Shown one piece after another: positions 1 through 8,019 of a DNA stretch of 20,160 nt. Source of the stretch: CAYSBE01 sp044337585 (GTDB taxonomy: Bacteria > Bacteroidota > Bacteroidia > UKL13-3); NCBI GenBank assembly GCA_044337585.1, contig JBIINH010000021.1, positions 1 to 20,160 of the forward strand. Direction: 5' to 3'. The position numbers and the translations under genes were made by a program. The notes beneath the pieces are model-generated. The model was not told the origin of the DNA, searched no databases, and saw nothing but the letters and a program-made list of their open reading frames with translations. How positions within the stretch are numbered: position 1 is the first letter of the stretch; each line of letters begins with the position of its first letter.

Positions 1-217
1 CAATTTTGATGACGAAAAAGATCATTCTAAAAACACGTTAATCTTCGATTTCTTGATGCTGGGTGAATTGTTTCAAAATAACCACCATCATGCAGGTGCA
101 AGGCCAAATTTTGCAGCCAAGTGGTGGGAATTTGATCCTGTGTATCCGGTAATCAAGTTGTTCAACAAAATTGGTATCATCAAACTATTGCCAATAGCCT
201 CAAACACTAAATACTAA
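1..217 (+). CDS. acyl-CoA desaturase (stearoyl-CoA Delta9 type), C-terminal fragment
   Basis: Only the last 71 codons are in the window. The reading frame starts at base 2, base 1 ends the preceding codon, and the TAA is at 215-217. The fragment holds the sequence GELFQNNHHHAGARPNF, which is the third histidine box (NxHH type) of membrane di-iron acyl-CoA desaturases, followed by the usual KWWEFDPVYPVIKLF segment seen at the C-terminus of stearoyl-CoA-type enzymes. The family introduces a cis double bond into saturated acyl chains using O2 and an electron donor, and acts in the cytoplasmic membrane. A strong hairpin terminator follows 20 bases after the stop, so this is the end of its transcription unit. 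Identification rests on the third His box only; the rest of the protein lies to the left. Confidence 0.85.
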   Translation, partial: NFDDEKDHSKNTLIFDFLMLGELFQNNHHHAGARPNFAAKWWEFDPVYPVIKLFNKIGIIKLLPIASNTKY

Positions 218-237
218 AACTTAAAATTATTTATAAA

Positions 238-268
238 AGCGCTATGATATTCATAGCGCTTTTTTTTA
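238..268 (+). terminator. Rho-independent terminator after the desaturase
   Basis: AGCGCTATGA (238-247) pairs perfectly with TCATAGCGCT (251-260) around a 3-nt loop and is followed by a run of eight Ts. It lies 20 bases downstream of the desaturase stop and upstream of the next gene on the same strand, so it separates the two units. Confidence 0.9.
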
Positions 269-290
269 TGCTTTAGCTGTATACTTGTGC

Positions 291-1493
291 ATGTCAAAAC
301 AACTGTTGACAACATCGCTGATTGTATTTCTGGTACTTTGCATTGCCGTGCATAGTTTACAATTTTTGCATTTCAACCTCAATTCGGCCATTGATTTTCG
401 CAATATGTACCTGGGATCTAAATTGTGGCTTAAGGGCTTAAATCCTTATGATGACGGCCCGCTAAAATCCATATGGCTTGAGATTTGTGACACTTATCAC
501 ATTTCAAAAAAATACCCTCCCGGATTGCCAACCAATTTTTTGGTGTATCCACCTGCCGCATTGCTGCTTTACCTTCCATTTTCACTTTTCAGTTGGCCTG
601 CGGCCGTGTTCCTTAATCTATCAATTTCTATTCTTTGCCTCGCATTTACCATTCAGCTATGGATAAAATTAAGTCCAATAACATTAAGCTGGTTACAACA
701 AGTCATCATCTGGTTAACAGTATTTGCTTTCAAGGGCACATTGCATGCATTGTACGTAGGGCAGCCCACATTTTTGTTGCTGTTTACCGGTACCTTATCC
801 ATCTACCTGCATCAGCAAAACCAAAAACAATTTTTACAAATCTTTCTTCTTTCATTAACCGCCATTAAACCTACGCTTGCCATTCCGTTTATTCTTTACT
901 TTCTGCATGCCCGAAACTGGGGTGTATTACTAACAGCCGGAGCCGTCAATATCACACTAAATACGTTTGCTATACTTCATTGGAGCAGCGCTGCATTATT
1001 ACTGCAGTCTTTTCTTTCAAACCTTAATTTGCTGAAAGCTCATGTATATTCAAGCTTTTTCTACACAAGTACGTTAACAGACATCACTGTTTTATTTGAC
1101 TATATCTGGAATATCGAGCACAAGTGGTATAACCTGTTTATGAATTTGATGATGGCTGCAATGGCTGTTTTTGCCTGGTTCGAAAAAAAGAATTGGGATG
1201 TGCTTACCCGAATGTCGTGTTATTCGTTCCTTTCACTGCTTTTGGGTTATCACCTTTTTTATGATGTGTTACTGCTTATTCCTTTTGTACTTGTTATTAT
1301 TCAATCATCAACACGAAAAAACAGTTTACTTATTTTTTCGTTGCCCCTTTTCCTTCCGGTTAATGGCATATTGAATCGATTAAGCGATAATTCCCCATTC
1401 GAGTGGCTATACCTTCATCTACCCGTTTGTATAGGATTGATATTTATCGGCTGGTTGATTAATGGTTATTTTTGGGTAATAAAGGATGAATAA
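291..1493 (+). CDS. GT87-like polytopic membrane glycosyltransferase
   Basis: This is a 400-residue integral membrane protein with about nine to eleven hydrophobic segments. After the first membrane helix it has the sequence IDFRNMYLG...GLNPYD, with an Asp near residue 35, then YPP at the end of a loop (VYPPAALLLYLPF). This layout is typical of the GT87/DUF2029 family of polyprenol-phosphate-sugar-dependent transferases, in which the first extracytoplasmic loop carries the catalytic acid. The donor and acceptor cannot be read from the sequence; a role in envelope glycan or lipid glycosylation is inference. I chose ATG at 291. An in-frame TTG at 285 would add two residues but looks less likely. 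The 3' end overlaps the convergent AlkB-like gene by 35 nt. The preceding terminator implies its own promoter; TATACTTG at 280-287 is too close to the start to be convincing. Confidence 0.7.
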   Translation: MSKQLLTTSLIVFLVLCIAVHSLQFLHFNLNSAIDFRNMYLGSKLWLKGLNPYDDGPLKSIWLEICDTYHISKKYPPGLPTNFLVYPPAALLLYLPFSLFSWPAAVFLNLSISILCLAFTIQLWIKLSPITLSWLQQVIIWLTVFAFKGTLHALYVGQPTFLLLFTGTLSIYLHQQNQKQFLQIFLLSLTAIKPTLAIPFILYFLHARNWGVLLTAGAVNITLNTFAILHWSSAALLLQSFLSNLNLLKAHVYSSFFYTSTLTDITVLFDYIWNIEHKWYNLFMNLMMAAMAVFAWFEKKNWDVLTRMSCYSFLSLLLGYHLFYDVLLLIPFVLVIIQSSTRKNSLLIFSLPLFLPVNGILNRLSDNSPFEWLYLHLPVCIGLIFIGWLINGYFWVIKDE

Positions 1494-2478
1494 CTTTTCT
1501 CCACAACGGGGGTATAGCTGCAACAAAAAACAAGCCGGCAAAACCGCTCGGCAACTTATTGGAATTTTCGTAAGTGATTAAGGTATGATAAGGTTTACTT
1601 GCATAATAATGATGATCGGCATGACGGGCAAGATCAACCAGCACAAAGCGGCTTACAAACTGATTGGTGTCCCAACTGTGGAGCTCGGTTACACGTTGTT
1701 TTTCATCACGGGTTAATCCGTAATGCTGTATATAATTTACATACTCTAGTAAAAAATTGGCAAACAATGCCTGAGCGACATAAGCAGCAACAGCAATCCA
1801 GCCTAAAAAAACAAACAGCAAAAGCAAAAGAGACAATTGCAATACCACTTGCCTTACTACATAGTTGTGCAATGAATACGGTGACTTTTTCTCTTCTGCC
1901 AAACGCTTGGCTTCCATTTCAAGTGCACCATAAAATTGCCCCTTTACGGAGCGGATAAAAAATGCATACAAATTTTCGCCAAGGTTTGCTGTGGTGTGAT
2001 CCTTAGCAGTGCCCACCCATTTGTGATGAACACGAAGGTGTTCCACAAAAAAATACATATTGCCTGCTGTAAACAGCAATAACTTGCCATACCATTGTTC
2101 AACCGGAGCTTTACGGTGAATAAATTCATGGGCAACCACAATTGCAGAAGATCCGGAATTTAGACCCGTGCTTACTGCGGCTGCAATAATCCAAGGCCCT
2201 TCGAGAATATGGTAATGAATTCCATAAAACAAGCTGACTAATGAAGTTAATTGAAATGGAACGTGAAGCAGTAAAATATAATGTGGGAGTATATCATCTT
2301 TCTCTGCAGTCTCGTTGGATTCGATGGGTTTGGTGAGCCACTCTACTGCAGCCAGCACTAGAAGTGAATACAAAAAATTGAGCAGCGAAAAATAGCTGCC
2401 GTGCACATTGCCATATATTACTGCCATTGCTGGAGTGAAGCTGAAAATGTAAAGAATGTTTCTAAAATTGACTGTCAT
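1459..2478 (-). CDS. AlkB-type membrane di-iron hydroxylase (alkane 1-monooxygenase family)
   Basis: This 339-residue membrane protein has all the metal-binding signatures of the AlkB/XylM family. They are HEFIHRK (His box 1), EHLRVHHKWVGT (box 2), NYIQHYGL (the HYG motif) and LARHADHHYYASKPYHTL (box 3), with hydrophobic helices before and between them. Family members hydroxylate terminal methyl groups of alkanes or alkyl chains using O2 and electrons from rubredoxin. No rubredoxin gene is in the window, and the protein is shorter than the roughly 400 residues of Pseudomonas AlkB, so the substrate is open: alkanes, fatty acids or another alkyl chain. Its start lies 17 nt inside the end of hutH, which suggests translational coupling as the last gene of a hisS-hutH-alkB unit. 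Its 3' end overlaps the convergent GT87-like gene. Confidence 0.82.
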   Translation of the reverse strand: MTVNFRNILYIFSFTPAMAVIYGNVHGSYFSLLNFLYSLLVLAAVEWLTKPIESNETAEKDDILPHYILLLHVPFQLTSLVSLFYGIHYHILEGPWIIAAAVSTGLNSGSSAIVVAHEFIHRKAPVEQWYGKLLLFTAGNMYFFVEHLRVHHKWVGTAKDHTTANLGENLYAFFIRSVKGQFYGALEMEAKRLAEEKKSPYSLHNYVVRQVVLQLSLLLLLFVFLGWIAVAAYVAQALFANFLLEYVNYIQHYGLTRDEKQRVTELHSWDTNQFVSRFVLVDLARHADHHYYASKPYHTLITYENSNKLPSGFAGLFFVAAIPPLWRKVIHPLLPKNNH

Positions 2479-3967
2479 TTAATTTATCAATAAATTGAAT
2501 ACTTTTTTGAATGTCGGGTGATAAATACCTATCATTTTCTATAAACGCCACTTGCTTGCGATAGTTTTGATGAAGTGTTTCAATGAATGCACTGCTTTTG
2601 AGAGGTCTTCTAAAATCAAGTGCTTGCGCAGCAGTAAATAATTCAATCCCTAAAATAGTGCTTAGGTTATTTAGTACGCGTAAACATTTGGTTGCGGCAT
2701 TAGCGCCCATGCTCACATGGTCTTCCTGTCCATTACTACTCACAATACTATCAACCGATGCAGGTGTGCAAAGCTGTTTATTCTGACTTACAATTGATGC
2801 AGCGGTATATTGTGGAATCATCATACCGGAATTAAGGCCGGGATTGGGCGTAAGAAATGCGGGCAATCCGCGTTGTCCTGAAATAAGTTGATATGTTCTA
2901 CGCTCCGAAATGCTTCCCAATTCGGCAAGTGCAATGGCCAAAAAATCTAGTACCAATGCCAATGGCTGCCCATGAAAATTGCCTCCAGATAAAATCAAGT
3001 CTTCGTCAGGAAACACATTGGGGTTATCGGTAACAGCATTCATCTCATTTGAAATAACTTGTTCTGCATAGGCAAGTGTATCGTAAGAAGCTCCATGCAC
3101 CTGCGGAATGCAACGAAACGCATACGGATCCTGAACCTGCGTTTTTTGCTTATTGGTTATCTCACTTTTCTCCAGCAATTCACACATACTTCGGGCAACT
3201 GCTATCTGGCCTTTGTGGTTTCTGATTTCGTGCAACAAATGATTAAACGGTTCCATTCGGCAATCAAAAGCATCAACAGACATTGCAGCAATCTCATTGG
3301 CACGATTTAGCAAGTGTTTGCCTTTCCACACACACCATACCGCATAGCTAAGCATAAATTGTGTTCCGTTTATAAGCGCCAATCCTTCTTTAGATTTTAG
3401 CTTGATTGGTGAAAGATTATGCATAGCAAGTACATCTTGTGACTGTTTTCTTTCATATCCATGTTGCAATTTCACCCACACTTCACCTTCTCCAATCAAT
3501 GGCAATGACAAGTGTGCAAGTGGAGCAAGATCACCTGATGCACCTAGTGACCCTTGCTCGTATACCACAGGTAATACATCGTTATTAAACTGCCAGATTA
3601 GCCGCTCTACTGTTTCAATTTGCACACCACTGTGTCCGTAAGCAAGCGATTGAATTTTCAGTAGCAACATAAGTTTTACAATATGTTGAGGCACAAAATC
3701 TCCCGTACCACAGGCGTGTGACCTTAGTAAGTTGTATTGCAATTTTTCAAGATCATGCAAATTAATTTGCGTATTGCAAAGTGCCCCAAACCCTGTATTA
3801 ATTCCATAGTATATGGCATCGGGGTTATCAATTTTTGTATCAAGATATTGCCTACATTTTGATATACGTGCGGCTGCATTTGCAGAAAGTGAAATACTTA
3901 TTTGTTTTTCAAAAATATCAATGACAGATGCAAGAAAAAGTTGGTTATCTATTTCAAACGAAGACAT
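2462..3967 (-). CDS. hutH: histidine ammonia-lyase (aromatic amino acid lyase, MIO family)
   Basis: This 501-residue protein belongs to the HAL/PAL/TAL family, which eliminates ammonia from an aromatic amino acid; for HAL the product is urocanate. The self-forming MIO cofactor triad Ala143-Ser144-Gly145 lies in GSLGASGDLAPLAHLSL. Other active-site elements are present: YYGINTGFG (Tyr54), RSHACGTG (His84), INGTQ, the DPYAFRCIPQVHG segment with its Arg and Gln, and NGQEDHVS with the catalytic Glu. Numbering and motifs match classical HutH closely, and His84 argues against a phenylalanine lyase. Tyrosine lyase activity cannot be excluded by eye. No hutU, hutI or hutG is nearby. The gene starts 4 bases from the hisS stop codon and its end overlaps the AlkB-like gene, so it sits in the middle of an apparent operon. 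Confidence 0.85.
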   Translation of the reverse strand: MSSFEIDNQLFLASVIDIFEKQISISLSANAAARISKCRQYLDTKIDNPDAIYYGINTGFGALCNTQINLHDLEKLQYNLLRSHACGTGDFVPQHIVKLMLLLKIQSLAYGHSGVQIETVERLIWQFNNDVLPVVYEQGSLGASGDLAPLAHLSLPLIGEGEVWVKLQHGYERKQSQDVLAMHNLSPIKLKSKEGLALINGTQFMLSYAVWCVWKGKHLLNRANEIAAMSVDAFDCRMEPFNHLLHEIRNHKGQIAVARSMCELLEKSEITNKQKTQVQDPYAFRCIPQVHGASYDTLAYAEQVISNEMNAVTDNPNVFPDEDLILSGGNFHGQPLALVLDFLAIALAELGSISERRTYQLISGQRGLPAFLTPNPGLNSGMMIPQYTAASIVSQNKQLCTPASVDSIVSSNGQEDHVSMGANAATKCLRVLNNLSTILGIELFTAAQALDFRRPLKSSAFIETLHQNYRKQVAFIENDRYLSPDIQKSIQFIDKLNDSQF

Positions 3968-3970
3968 TTA

Positions 3971-5389
3971 TTATAATGAATTAAGTTGATGAATAATTTC
4001 CTCAACAGTCAGTTCTAGTTGCGTACCAGCTGTTAGGTTTTTAAAAGTGAGTTTGCCTGTTTCTTGCTCGGTTGAACCAATGATGATGGCGAAAGGAATA
4101 TTGAGCGCATTGGCATAGTCAAGTTGTTTACCTAATTTTTTTATATCGGGATAAAGTTCAGATGATATAGATGCTGCTCTCAGTTTGGCTAAAATATCTA
4201 TTGCAAAAAGTAGAGCGGCTTGGTCTAATGCACAAATTAAAACGCTTGTAGATGTATGCTGATTTTGGGGAAATAGTTGCAATTCTTCCATCACGTCATA
4301 AATGCGATCTAGACCAAATGAAATACCCACCCCAGAAATACCTGGCATTCCGAAAATACCGGTAAGGTTATCATAGCGACCACCACCACCTATGCTTGAT
4401 TTTAGTGAGCCTGATGTAGAGGTAACTTCAAATATGCAACCCGTATAGTATGACAAACCGCGTGCAAGTGAGATATCAATTTTGATATCTGTATTTTTGG
4501 TGTGTGCTAAAATGAAAGTAAGCTCCTCAATTCCTTTTTTACCTACTTCACTTGCAGTTAGTTTTTTTGTAAGTTGTTCAAGTACCTCTTCGTTGGTGCC
4601 GTTAATTTCAATAAAGTCAAATAATTTCTGACAGGCTTCCTCACTAAATCCTTTGGCAATTAGCTCATTCTTCACTCCTTCTTTACCAATTTTTTCCAAT
4701 TTATCTATTGCTACAGATAAAACACCCAAGTGGTCAACTGATTTTACAATTTCTGCTATACCTGCCAGTATTTTACGATTGTTAATCCGAATTTCATAAG
4801 GAATACGCAAATCAGAAAATGCTTCATGATAAATATGCACAAGGTCAAGTTCGCACAGCAAACTATCGGTGCCAATCACATCTGCATCGCATTGCCAAAA
4901 TTCACGGTAGCGACCTTTTTGAGGTCTATCGGCACGCCAAACCGGTTGTATTTGATAACGCTTAAATGGAAATGTAATTGAATTTCTATTCATTACCACA
5001 AAACGTGCAAAGGGAATAGTAAGATCATAACGCAAACCTTTTTCTGTAATTAATGGAAGAGTTGTTTTTGAGTCGAGGTCGTTGAGTTTACCGCTTACTG
5101 ACGGCAAGAAAGTGTGGTCTTTGCTCTCATCAGCCAACATGCTGTCGTTATATGATTTTAAATCTTTTAAGAAATCACCTGAGTTTATTATTCGAAACAA
5201 TAATTGATCACCTTCATCGCCATATTTACCTTCCAACGTGGTCAGATTTTCCATGGCTGGCGTTTCTACGGGCATGAATCCATATTTCTTAAATATTGTC
5301 TGTATTGTGTCAATAATGTACTTACGATTGTAGACTTGTTGAGGGCCGAAATCGCGTGTTCCTTTTGCTAATGTTGGTTTTGTAGCCAT
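3971..5389 (-). CDS. hisS: histidyl-tRNA synthetase
   Basis: This 472-residue cytoplasmic class II aminoacyl-tRNA synthetase charges tRNA-His. The N-terminus has the family TKGTRDF-like element (AKGTRDFGPQQVYNRKYI), then motif 1 around VETPAME, the LRYDLTIPFARFV segment, motif 2 (WRADRPQKGRYREFWQCDAD, about 151-170), the histidine-specific LARGLSYYTG sequence, GGGGRYDNL, and motif 3 in GISFGLDRI. A C-terminal anticodon-binding domain follows (about 380-472). It is longer than the E. coli enzyme (about 424), mainly because of an extra stretch at about residues 65-115, as in other Bacteroidota HisRS proteins. A good promoter lies just upstream. It is the first gene of the likely hisS-hutH-alkB transcription unit, with only 3 nt before hutH. 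Confidence 0.97.
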   Translation of the reverse strand: MATKPTLAKGTRDFGPQQVYNRKYIIDTIQTIFKKYGFMPVETPAMENLTTLEGKYGDEGDQLLFRIINSGDFLKDLKSYNDSMLADESKDHTFLPSVSGKLNDLDSKTTLPLITEKGLRYDLTIPFARFVVMNRNSITFPFKRYQIQPVWRADRPQKGRYREFWQCDADVIGTDSLLCELDLVHIYHEAFSDLRIPYEIRINNRKILAGIAEIVKSVDHLGVLSVAIDKLEKIGKEGVKNELIAKGFSEEACQKLFDFIEINGTNEEVLEQLTKKLTASEVGKKGIEELTFILAHTKNTDIKIDISLARGLSYYTGCIFEVTSTSGSLKSSIGGGGRYDNLTGIFGMPGISGVGISFGLDRIYDVMEELQLFPQNQHTSTSVLICALDQAALLFAIDILAKLRAASISSELYPDIKKLGKQLDYANALNIPFAIIIGSTEQETGKLTFKNLTAGTQLELTVEEIIHQLNSL

Positions 5390-5396
5390 ATTTGTA

Positions 5397-5433
5397 ATTC
5401 AGGCAAAAATAATCACCTGCAATTGATTACCAA
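5397..5433 (-). promoter_or_regulatory. Bacteroidota-type promoter for hisS operon
   Basis: On the minus strand, TTG (5433-5431) is followed after exactly 19 nt by TATTTTTG (5411-5404), matching the TTG-N17-23-TAnnTTTG consensus of Bacteroidota housekeeping promoters. The expected transcription start, near 5397, leaves only about 8 nt before the hisS ATG, so the mRNA would be nearly leaderless. Confidence 0.65.
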
Positions 5434-5509
5434 CTAAAGGTATAAGTATGACATAAAACAATTGCTAAATTGATAAATGGCTTTAACTTGCGCTTTCCAA
5501 AATTAAAAT

Positions 5510-6583
5510 ATGTCTAAGATTAAGTTCAACAACAACAATCCTCAATTCTTCAACGAATTAAAATCAAGGGTTAATGCCTATTTTGAAACAAACAATATCA
5601 AGCCTACGGGAAATAACAAATTGTATGCTAAAACCATAATCCTCACCATCACACTAATTTTAAGTTACATATGGTTGGTGTTTTTTACTCCCGAATCGAC
5701 TGCACTCTCCTTAATTATCTGCATAATAATGGGCGTAAATGTTGCCTCTATTGGTTTTAATGTAATGCACGATGGTGCACATGGAAGCTATTCATCACGT
5801 AAATGGGTAAATACCTTCATGGGTTTCAGCTTAAATTTGCTAGGTGGCAATGTTTATATCTGGAGCCAAAAGCACAATATCAACCACCACTCCTACACCA
5901 ATGTTGAAGGAATGGATGATGATATTGATATCAAGCCTTTTATTCGTGTACATCCTGAGCAAAAAAAGATGTGGTTTCACCGCTTCCAACATGTATATGG
6001 ATTATTCCTTTATGGATTTACATATTTGTTTTGGGTGTTCATGAACGACTTTAATAAATACTTTACTGGAAAAATAGCAGAACACACCAAGATGCGTAAT
6101 ATGAGTTTACCTGAGCACATGAACTTTTGGATTTCAAAATTGCTTTACGTTGCATTCTTTATTGTTGTACCTTTCTTTTTTGCAGGTGTGCTTGCAACCT
6201 TAATCGGGTATTTAACCATGGCATTTAGCGCAGGTGTTGTTATTGCTATCGTGTTTCAGCTTGCACACGTTGTAGAAGAAGCAGCATTTATCACACCATC
6301 TGGAAGTGAAATGAAAATTGAAACAGAGTGGGCTAAGCACCAAATCAATACCACTGTAAATTTCAGTACACGCAATAAAGTAACATCGTGGATGCTTGGT
6401 GGCTTAAACTTCCAGGTAGAGCATCACTTGTTCCCAAAAATAAGCCACGTACATTACCCTCAAATAAATAAAATTGTAAAAGATACATGCGCTGAATTTG
6501 GCATTGCATACAAAGAATTCCCTAATATTTTATTGGCTATCCGTTCGCATTTGTTGCATTTGCGCACAGCGGGTAGGGCTTAA
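5510..6583 (+). CDS. membrane fatty acid desaturase (linoleoyl-CoA/front-end type)
   Basis: This 357-residue polytopic membrane desaturase shows the three histidine boxes of the acyl-lipid/acyl-CoA desaturase family. They are HDGAHGS (box 1), QKHNINHHSYTN (box 2) and QVEHHLFPKISHVHY (box 3, QxxHH type). The QxxHH box is characteristic of front-end (Delta5/Delta6) desaturases and relatives, and differs from the NxHH box of the partial desaturase at the left edge. Four or more hydrophobic segments lie around residues 45-95 and 165-255. No fused cytochrome b5 domain is present. The enzyme probably adjusts membrane lipid unsaturation; substrate and position of the double bond are unknown. It is divergent from hisS and transcribed alone, ending at a bidirectional terminator. 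Confidence 0.88.
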   Translation: MSKIKFNNNNPQFFNELKSRVNAYFETNNIKPTGNNKLYAKTIILTITLILSYIWLVFFTPESTALSLIICIIMGVNVASIGFNVMHDGAHGSYSSRKWVNTFMGFSLNLLGGNVYIWSQKHNINHHSYTNVEGMDDDIDIKPFIRVHPEQKKMWFHRFQHVYGLFLYGFTYLFWVFMNDFNKYFTGKIAEHTKMRNMSLPEHMNFWISKLLYVAFFIVVPFFFAGVLATLIGYLTMAFSAGVVIAIVFQLAHVVEEAAFITPSGSEMKIETEWAKHQINTTVNFSTRNKVTSWMLGGLNFQVEHHLFPKISHVHYPQINKIVKDTCAEFGIAYKEFPNILLAIRSHLLHLRTAGRA

Positions 6584-6603
6584 TATATTTCCCAAATTAA
6601 ATT

Positions 6604-6636
6604 AAAAGCACTGTTTATCCGACAGTGCTTTTTTTT
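6604..6636. terminator. bidirectional hairpin terminator
   Basis: AAAAGCACTGT (6604-6614) pairs with ACAGTGCTTTT (6622-6632) around a 7-nt loop, with A-runs on the left and T-runs on the right. It lies between the convergent desaturase (stop 6583) and the serine hydrolase (stop 6644) and can serve both strands. Confidence 0.9.
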
Positions 6637-6643
6637 AAAAAAC

Positions 6644-7813
6644 TCAATTCCTAGAATCTTTTGCAATAGATAATGCAGCATCTAAATATACGTATACATC
6701 TTTAGGAATGTTGTGCCCCGCTTTTGGTGCGCGCTTGTGTCCAAGCCTTACCACAATCATATCTTTTTCAGGAATTGCGAAAATGTATTGCCCACGAATT
6801 CCTCTTGCATAAAATATATGGTTACCCATGTATTCCATCAGCCACCATTGGTATCCGTAACGGTTATTGTTTTGTCCTTCCTCATCTAATAAATCGCTAG
6901 CCGGCTGAATACTCTCTGAAACAAATGACGAATCAATAATTTGTTTGCCATTCCAATTTCCATGTCTCATCATAAGGCGGGCAAATCGTGCATAATCGCG
7001 GGCATTGCTATACCAGCAACAGCTTACTTTTTCCATGCCTTTTTCATCCGTACTCCAATATGCCGGATACTCAGCACCCATTGGCTTCCAAAGTTTTTCA
7101 GATGCATAAGCGGCCACAGTTTTACCCGTTGCTTCCTTCAAAATCATACCTAGCAACTGAGAATCGCCACCTTTATATTCCCAATATTTTCCAATGTCTT
7201 TAGAAAGTTCGGCCCTAAGAGTCAGTGCATTCACATCAGGACCGTAATAGGCTTCTGATGGCCAACCCATCGGGCTTAAATATGTTTCATCAAATCCCAA
7301 ACCACTGCTCATGGTTAGCAAATGCCTAATTCTCAGTTTTGCTTTTTCACCTTCATTATATTCAGGTAAGTATTGGCCAACCTTATCTGAAGTACTTTTA
7401 ATTAGGCCATCCTTTATAGCAACACCAATAAGCATGGAAGTAAATGATTTGGCAGCTGAAAACGAATTGGCATAAGATTGCTCTCCATAATTTTCCCAAT
7501 GTTTTTCATACAATATAGTGTCGTGTTGAATAACCAAATAAGATACTGTTTGGTATTCTTCCATTTGACTTAACATAGATGAGCCCATCTCGGGCATAGA
7601 AGCAATGATTGGCCATGGTTGTGGTTTATCACCCGCTTCAATAACATGATGAGGGAAATTATCAAGTTCATTGATATCAGGCCCCAACTTTCCTTGCAAA
7701 ATGGTGCTATATATAACCTTGTTTACAAACAATTTATCTTTATACCACAGATAACATTGGCCAATAATGATGAATATAGCCAATGAGGTGAAGGTAATTT
7801 TGATGATGCGCAT
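6644..7813 (-). CDS. serine hydrolase, beta-lactamase/penicillin-binding-protein fold
   Basis: This 389-residue protein has one N-terminal hydrophobic segment (about 5-23), probably a signal anchor, so the catalytic part is likely periplasmic. The class C beta-lactamase-like domain shows the SxxK nucleophile motif as Ser119-Ala-Ala-Lys122 (SFSAAKSFTSM). It also has RHLLTMSSGL, a Tyr213 candidate in the YxN position (YKGGDSQLLG), a GYQWW segment, and RGIRGQYI in place of a KTG/HxG motif. The pattern resembles NylB-like 6-aminohexanoate-dimer hydrolases and many beta-lactamase-related esterases or peptidases, so antibiotic resistance should not be inferred. Cys20 follows IIGQ and is not a good lipobox. 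It is monocistronic with a plausible promoter just upstream. Confidence 0.8.
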   Translation of the reverse strand: MRIIKITFTSLAIFIIIGQCYLWYKDKLFVNKVIYSTILQGKLGPDINELDNFPHHVIEAGDKPQPWPIIASMPEMGSSMLSQMEEYQTVSYLVIQHDTILYEKHWENYGEQSYANSFSAAKSFTSMLIGVAIKDGLIKSTSDKVGQYLPEYNEGEKAKLRIRHLLTMSSGLGFDETYLSPMGWPSEAYYGPDVNALTLRAELSKDIGKYWEYKGGDSQLLGMILKEATGKTVAAYASEKLWKPMGAEYPAYWSTDEKGMEKVSCCWYSNARDYARFARLMMRHGNWNGKQIIDSSFVSESIQPASDLLDEEGQNNNRYGYQWWLMEYMGNHIFYARGIRGQYIFAIPEKDMIVVRLGHKRAPKAGHNIPKDVYVYLDAALSIAKDSRN

Positions 7814-7823
7814 GGTTAATTAT

Positions 7824-7863
7824 TATTTTCCAAATCTAACTGTTCATAAACTAAAAATGTCAA
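7824..7863 (-). promoter_or_regulatory. candidate promoter of the serine hydrolase, with adjacent palindrome
   Basis: On the minus strand, TTG (7863-7861), a 22-nt spacer and TAGATTTG (7838-7831) match the Bacteroidota consensus. The start of transcription would be near 7824, about 10 nt before the ATG. The perfect palindrome AATTCATGAATT (7862-7873) overlaps the upstream edge of the -33 element and could be an operator, but it may be chance in AT-rich DNA. Confidence 0.45.
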
Positions 7864-7981
7864 TTCATGAATTTATCTGCTTGTTTTTAAATTCAATTCT
7901 TCTATAATTGTTGCTAAATCGAAATGTGGAAAGTTGAAGATTTACTTAAAGTTCCATATTTCAAAAATAGCCCCTATGATT

Positions 7982-8013
7982 AAAACCGTGAAGTGAGACA
8001 CCTTTGCGGTTTT
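7982..8013 (-). terminator. imperfect hairpin, probable terminator of the CoA-binding/gamma-CA unit
   Basis: AAAACCG (7982-7988) pairs with CGGTTTT (8007-8013). Inside, after symmetric TG/TG mismatches, AAGTG pairs with CACCTT with one bulged C. It begins 7 bases beyond the gamma-carbonic-anhydrase stop on the minus strand. The T-run is short on the minus strand (TTTT) and longer on the plus strand, so function and direction are uncertain. Apart from this hairpin and the candidate promoter, nothing else was recognised in the 206-base gap 7814-8019. Confidence 0.5.
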
Positions 8014-8019
8014 GCTTTT

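Noticed and set aside
280..287. TATACTTG as promoter of the GT87-like gene
   Set aside because: It has a mismatch to TAnnTTTG and ends 3 nt before the start codon, with no -33 element placed correctly.
1599..1958. 119-codon open frame antisense to the AlkB-like gene, with a CPNCGA zinc-ribbon-like run
   Set aside because: The Cys pair is a chance translation opposite the conserved AlkB C-terminal histidine region; no second Cys pair and no fold are seen.
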